Position numbers and translations under genes: made by a program. Source: an uncultured Novosphingobium sp. (GTDB lineage: Bacteria > Pseudomonadota > Alphaproteobacteria > Sphingomonadales > Sphingomonadaceae). From it: a stretch of 7,563 bases of DNA. Under the pieces are notes generated by a model. It was not told the origin of the DNA. It did not search any database and saw only the letters and a program-made list of their open reading frames with translations. Shown here in pieces: positions 6,010 through 7,563 of this stretch. Numbering within the stretch: position 1 is the stretch's first letter; every line of letters begins with the position of its first letter. Location: contig CALKVF010000073.1 in assembly GCA_937996535.1 (NCBI GenBank), positions 1 to 7,563 of the forward strand, read 5' to 3'.

Positions 6010-6582
6010 ATGATCGATTTCAGCCACCCCAATACCCTCGTGCTTGCCGGACTGGTGGCCGCCGTCCTGCTGGTGGGCTGGTGGCTGCTGCGCCGGGGCA
6101 GCAACGCGCCGCGCCGCCAGCATCGCCCCGATGTGCTGGATGAAGGTCAGGCCCCGGCCCAGCGCAACCAGGCGCTGATCGATTCAGCGCCAGCGGTCAC
6201 GATCACGCCGCCGCCGCTAGCGGGCGCGATGGTCGGGCTGGGCGAAGTGGTGGCCGTTGCCGCGCAGGATGAGGTTGAGGAACTGGCCGCTGCGCCTGCC
6301 CCCGAACCTGCACCTGCCGCACCTGCTGCTGCCGTTGCGGCGGGCGGGGATGACCTCTCGAAGATCAAGGGACTTGGCCCCAAGCTGCGCGCGCTGCTGC
6401 CCACGCTCGGGATCAGCAGCTACGCCCAGATCGCCGCGCTGAGCGAGGCCGATCTCGATGCCCTCGACGCCAAGCTTGGCACCTTTGCCGGCCGTCCGCG
6501 CCGCGACAACTGGGTCGAACAGGCCAAGTTCCTCGCCGCCGGCGATACCGCCGGGTTCGAAGGCCAGTTCGGCAAGCTATAG
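6010..6582 (+). CDS. Membrane-anchored protein with a C-terminal helix-hairpin-helix (H3TH-like) domain
   Basis: This protein has 190 residues in three parts. Residues 9-27 are one hydrophobic helix followed by RRGSNAPRRQ, so the remainder should face the cytoplasm. Residues about 40-113 are a low-complexity linker rich in alanine, proline and glutamate (for example APAPEPAPAAPAAA). Residues 114-190 are a compact domain beginning DDLSKIKGLGPKLRALLPTL, whose KIKGLGPK is a classic helix-hairpin-helix glycine loop. It then reads GISSYAQIAALSEADLDALDAKL and GRPRRDNWVEQAKFLAAG. This pattern matches the small domain of COG3743, described as a predicted H3TH domain, which is also fused to some respiratory-complex subunit E-like proteins. 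The function is not established; DNA binding is possible but unproven. The start ATG is preceded by GGGAA at 5996-6000, nine bases away. The 83 bases after the OmpA-domain gene leave room for its own promoter, but no clear boxes are visible. It converges with uvrB. Confidence 0.85.
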   Translation: MIDFSHPNTLVLAGLVAAVLLVGWWLLRRGSNAPRRQHRPDVLDEGQAPAQRNQALIDSAPAVTITPPPLAGAMVGLGEVVAVAAQDEVEELAAAPAPEPAPAAPAAAVAAGGDDLSKIKGLGPKLRALLPTLGISSYAQIAALSEADLDALDAKLGTFAGRPRRDNWVEQAKFLAAGDTAGFEGQFGKL

Positions 6583-6587
6583 GCCGC

Positions 6588-6601
6588 GGGGCTAGCGCCC
6601 C
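6588..6601 (+). terminator. Possible short hairpin terminator between converging genes
   Basis: GGGGC at 6588-6592 can pair with GCCCC at 6597-6601 around a TAGC loop, giving a five-pair all-GC stem between and across the ends of the two converging genes. On the plus strand it is followed by a pyrimidine-rich stretch (CACTTCTTCTGTGATTT), which is not a proper U-run. On the minus strand no T-run follows. Termination for the rightward transcript is possible but weakly supported. Confidence 0.25.
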
Positions 6602-7563
6602 CACTTCTTCTGTGATTTGCCGAACCGGGTCTTGCGCGTGCCCGGCTTGCCTTCGTTGCTGCGGCCCACGATCGGGGCCTTGCGCTCGCCTTCGGGCAGG
6701 CCGAGTTCGGTGGCTTCGAGCCGCCTGATCTCGTCGCGCAGGCGGCCGGCTTCCTCGAATTCGAGATCGGCGGCGGCATTGCGCATCCGGCCTTCGAGTT
6801 CCTCGATATAGGCGCGCAGGTTGTGGCCGACGAGGTTGTTGCGCTCGTCGTCGTCGATCTCGACCAGCACCCCGTCGCGGCTGGCGGTATCGGCAACGAT
6901 GTCGTGGATGTTGCGCTTGATCGTCTGCGGGGTGATGCCGTGCTCGGCGTTATAGGCCTCCTGCTTGGCGCGGCGGCGGTCGGTTTCGGCGATCGCGCGC
7001 TCCATCGATCCGGTCATCCGGTCGGCATAGAGGATCACCCGCCCGTCGACATTGCGCGCCGCGCGGCCGATGGTCTGGATCAGCGAGGTTTCGCTGCGCA
7101 GGAAACCTTCCTTGTCGGCATCGAGAATGCACACCAGCCCGCATTCGGGAATGTCGAGCCCTTCGCGCAGCAGGTTGATCCCCACCAGCACGTCATAGAC
7201 CCCGAGCCGCAGGTCGCGGATCAGCTCGATACGCTCCAGCGTTTCAACGTCGGAGTGCATGTAGCGCACGCGCAGGCCCGCCTCGTGCATGAATTCGGTC
7301 AGGTCTTCGGCCATCCGCTTGGTCAGCGTGGTGACCAGCGTGCGATAGCCCTTGGCCGCGGTTTCGCGGCATTCGTTGATGCAGTCCTGCACCTGGTCCT
7401 CGACCGGGCGGATGATCACCGGGGGATCGATCAGACCGGTGGGGCGGATGACCTGTTCGGCAAACACGCCGCCCGATTGCTCCATTTCCCAGCTGCCGGG
7501 CGTGGCCGAAACCGCCACGGTCTGCGGGCGCATCGCGTCCCATTCGTTGAAGCGCAGCGGGCG
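6592..7563 (-). CDS. uvrB: Excinuclease ABC subunit B, C-terminal part (runs off the right edge)
   Basis: The last 323 residues of UvrB are present; the start and roughly the N-terminal 400 residues lie to the right. UvrB is the ATP-dependent helicase-like subunit that loads at lesions from UvrA, verifies damage and recruits UvrC in nucleotide excision repair. The visible part begins RPLRFNEWDAMRPQ and continues with the conserved VSATPGSWEMEQSGG, then VRYMHSDVETLERIELIRDLR and DVLVGINLLREGLDIPE. LDADKEGFLRSETSLIQTIGRAARN contains helicase motif VI with its ATP-contacting arginines. LVTTLTKRMAEDLTEF is motif IV. The C-terminal UVR (UvrC-binding) coiled-coil is seen as YIEELEGRMRNAAADLEFEEAGRLRDEIRRLE. 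After this is a basic tail ending KTRFGKSQKKWGR, common in alphaproteobacterial UvrB and absent in E. coli. The stop TAG is at 6594-6592, nine bases from the stop of the converging gene. No frame disruption is seen. Confidence 0.97.
   Translation of the reverse strand, partial: RPLRFNEWDAMRPQTVAVSATPGSWEMEQSGGVFAEQVIRPTGLIDPPVIIRPVEDQVQDCINECRETAAKGYRTLVTTLTKRMAEDLTEFMHEAGLRVRYMHSDVETLERIELIRDLRLGVYDVLVGINLLREGLDIPECGLVCILDADKEGFLRSETSLIQTIGRAARNVDGRVILYADRMTGSMERAIAETDRRRAKQEAYNAEHGITPQTIKRNIHDIVADTASRDGVLVEIDDDERNNLVGHNLRAYIEELEGRMRNAAADLEFEEAGRLRDEIRRLEATELGLPEGERKAPIVGRSNEGKPGTRKTRFGKSQKKWGR

Noticed and set aside
5143..6123. Minus-strand open frames of 326 and 232 codons opposite the OmpA-domain gene
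   Set aside because: These are low-complexity Ser/Arg/Pro/Ala translations antisense to a gene with a clear OmpA domain.
6276..6350. Repeated CACCTGC/CCTGCC units as a possible DNA repeat
   Set aside because: They encode the Ala/Pro-rich linker of the membrane protein; the repetition is irregular and explained by low-complexity coding.
1..7563. A hidden defence, mobile or otherwise novel system
   Set aside because: All the coding space is accounted for by housekeeping and envelope genes with consistent composition. I see no transposase, integrase, direct repeats at boundaries, tRNA-linked attachment site or regular repeat-spacer pattern.

Overview
This window is ordinary, densely coding chromosomal DNA from a GC-rich Alphaproteobacterium. 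The best fit is the Sphingomonadales (a Novosphingobium, Erythrobacter or Sphingomonas-like organism). That placement is inferred from protein character (HemC, HemD, TsaD, GpsA), strong G/C preference at third codon positions, and the arrangement of hemC-hemD divergent from tsaD-gpsA. It has not been checked by any search. No RNA gene, insertion sequence, CRISPR array, phage gene or attachment site is visible, and no stretch over 300 bases lacks a gene.

Layout. Positions 1-1839 are on the minus strand and hold a short haem-pathway run: hemC (886-1839), hemD (177-881), and the first 52 codons of a single-pass membrane protein (158 down to the left edge). Spacings are 4 and 18 bases, so this is probably one transcript reading leftwards. 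Facing away across only 43 bases is a plus-strand operon, tsaD (1883-2911), gpsA (2908-3909), a multi-spanning polysaccharide-type flippase (3906-5390) and a small OmpA-domain protein (5387-5926). Each of these four genes overlaps the next by exactly 4 bases (ATGA, GTGA, GTGA). After 83 bases comes a membrane-anchored helix-hairpin-helix protein (6010-6582). It converges with the 3' half of uvrB, which enters from the right edge on the minus strand and ends at 6592, leaving 9 bases between the two stop codons.

How the genes relate. HemC and HemD are consecutive enzymes that turn porphobilinogen into uroporphyrinogen III. TsaD makes the t6A modification of ANN-decoding tRNAs. GpsA supplies sn-glycerol-3-phosphate for phospholipids. 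The flippase and OmpA-domain protein point to envelope assembly, though their substrates cannot be read from the sequence. UvrB is the damage-verifying helicase of nucleotide excision repair.

I found no convincing undescribed system. The points most worth a second look are the membrane-tethered helix-hairpin-helix protein, the two-cysteine OmpA-domain protein, the chain of 4-base overlaps, and a locally AT-rich, rare-codon patch inside gpsA. All are modest.
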